In this document: positions 6,101 through 6,288 of the stretch, one piece after another
How the letters are laid out: the number at the start of each line of letters is the position of its first letter
Position numbering within the stretch: the first letter of the stretch is position 1
Assembly: GCA_014859215.1 (NCBI GenBank)
Contig: JACUUS010000130.1
Coordinates: forward strand, 1-6,288
Source: Dehalococcoidia bacterium
GTDB lineage: Bacteria; Chloroflexota; Dehalococcoidia; SZUA-161
Length of the DNA stretch: 6,288 nt
Direction: 5' to 3'
Position numbers and translations under genes: made by a program
Notes under the pieces: model-generated
Database searches by the model: none
What the model saw: only the letters and a program-made list of their open reading frames with translations
Told to the model about the DNA's origin: nothing

Positions 6101-6128
6101 AAAAGGCGCCCAAGGATCAGGCGCCCTT
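6101..6128 (-). terminator. Likely intrinsic terminator of the thiol peroxidase gene
   Basis: On the minus strand, AAGGGCGCC and GGCGCCTTT can pair as a 9-bp stem (six G-C pairs, one G-U, two A-U) around a 9-base loop, and the downstream arm runs into TTTT. The upstream arm overlaps the last codons of the thiol peroxidase gene and the loop begins with its TGA stop. The T-run is short and is followed by CCC, so termination may be incomplete. Confidence 0.55.
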
Positions 6129-6288
6129 GCTACCGGCTGCTGCGCCTGCGGCGACTTCCCCCACTGCCCGCAGCGCCCGGCTGTAATCGGGGTGCCGGTT
6201 CACCTCGGGCACATATTCCGCATAGCGCACCACGTCTTGGCCGTCGATTATGAAGATCGCCCGGCACAGCAATCGCAGTTCCTTGATG
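6117..6288 (-). CDS. tpx: Thiol peroxidase (Tpx-type peroxiredoxin), C-terminal part
   Basis: The last 56 codons of a gene that enters from the right edge are present, ending at TGA (6119-6117). The segment RAIFIIDGQDVVRYAEYVPEV followed by RHPDYSRALRAV matches the end of atypical 2-Cys peroxiredoxins of the Tpx group. In these, a beta strand follows the LLxRAxFVID stretch, then YVPEV, and the PDY-xx-AL helix closes the domain. Tpx reduces hydrogen peroxide and organic hydroperoxides, usually with thioredoxin. The peroxidatic and resolving cysteines would lie upstream, outside the window, so they cannot be checked; the one Cys visible is near the start of the fragment. An Ala/Gly-rich tail of about 16 residues follows the usual end of the fold. 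Another peroxiredoxin subgroup is possible but fits less well. Confidence 0.8.
   Translation of the reverse strand, partial: IKELRLLCRAIFIIDGQDVVRYAEYVPEVNRHPDYSRALRAVGEVAAGAAAGSKGA

Overview
This is a gene-dense, GC-rich (roughly 60% by eye) bacterial window with one plus-strand gene and five minus-strand genes. There is no rRNA, tRNA, insertion sequence or CRISPR array. A tungsten/molybdenum aldehyde ferredoxin oxidoreductase (AOR) family enzyme points to an anaerobe or a facultatively anaerobic lineage. The DUF664-type DinB protein and the long-form transaldolase are of types familiar from Chloroflexota and Actinomycetota. My best guess is an anaerobic Chloroflexota (Dehalococcoidia-like) genome, with low confidence because no taxonomic marker is present.

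Layout: bases 1-112 are the leader of the AOR gene (113-2041, +). The AOR gene meets a 14-helix MFS exporter gene (2038-3570, -) head to head, and their stop codons overlap within one CTAG. Reading leftward on the minus strand from the right edge, the genes are: the 3' end of a thiol peroxidase (6117-6288, partial) with a likely terminator over its stop; a 188-base spacer with a candidate extended -10 promoter; a DJ-1/PfpI protein (5383-5928); a transaldolase (4210-5316); a DinB/DUF664 protein (3636-4163); and the MFS exporter. The gaps between the last four are 46-66 bases, with no convincing terminator, so they could be one transcript.

Together the minus-strand genes resemble a stress or detoxification set: peroxide removal (thiol peroxidase), a DJ-1/PfpI glyoxalase/deglycase/protease-like protein, a pentose-phosphate enzyme, a possible thiol-dependent DinB enzyme and a drug-type exporter. 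This functional link is inference from position only.

The most interesting gene is the AOR-family enzyme. It keeps the overall family fold signatures and a benzoyl-CoA-reductase-BamB-like C-terminus. It departs from the family at several cofactor-facing positions: a C-x2-C-x4-C cluster motif, a much shortened segment before it, a cysteine (Cys276) where BamB has its tungsten-ligating cysteine and classical AOR has a glutamate motif, and changes in the RGG and DxxGLC motifs. Its substrate cannot be read from the sequence.
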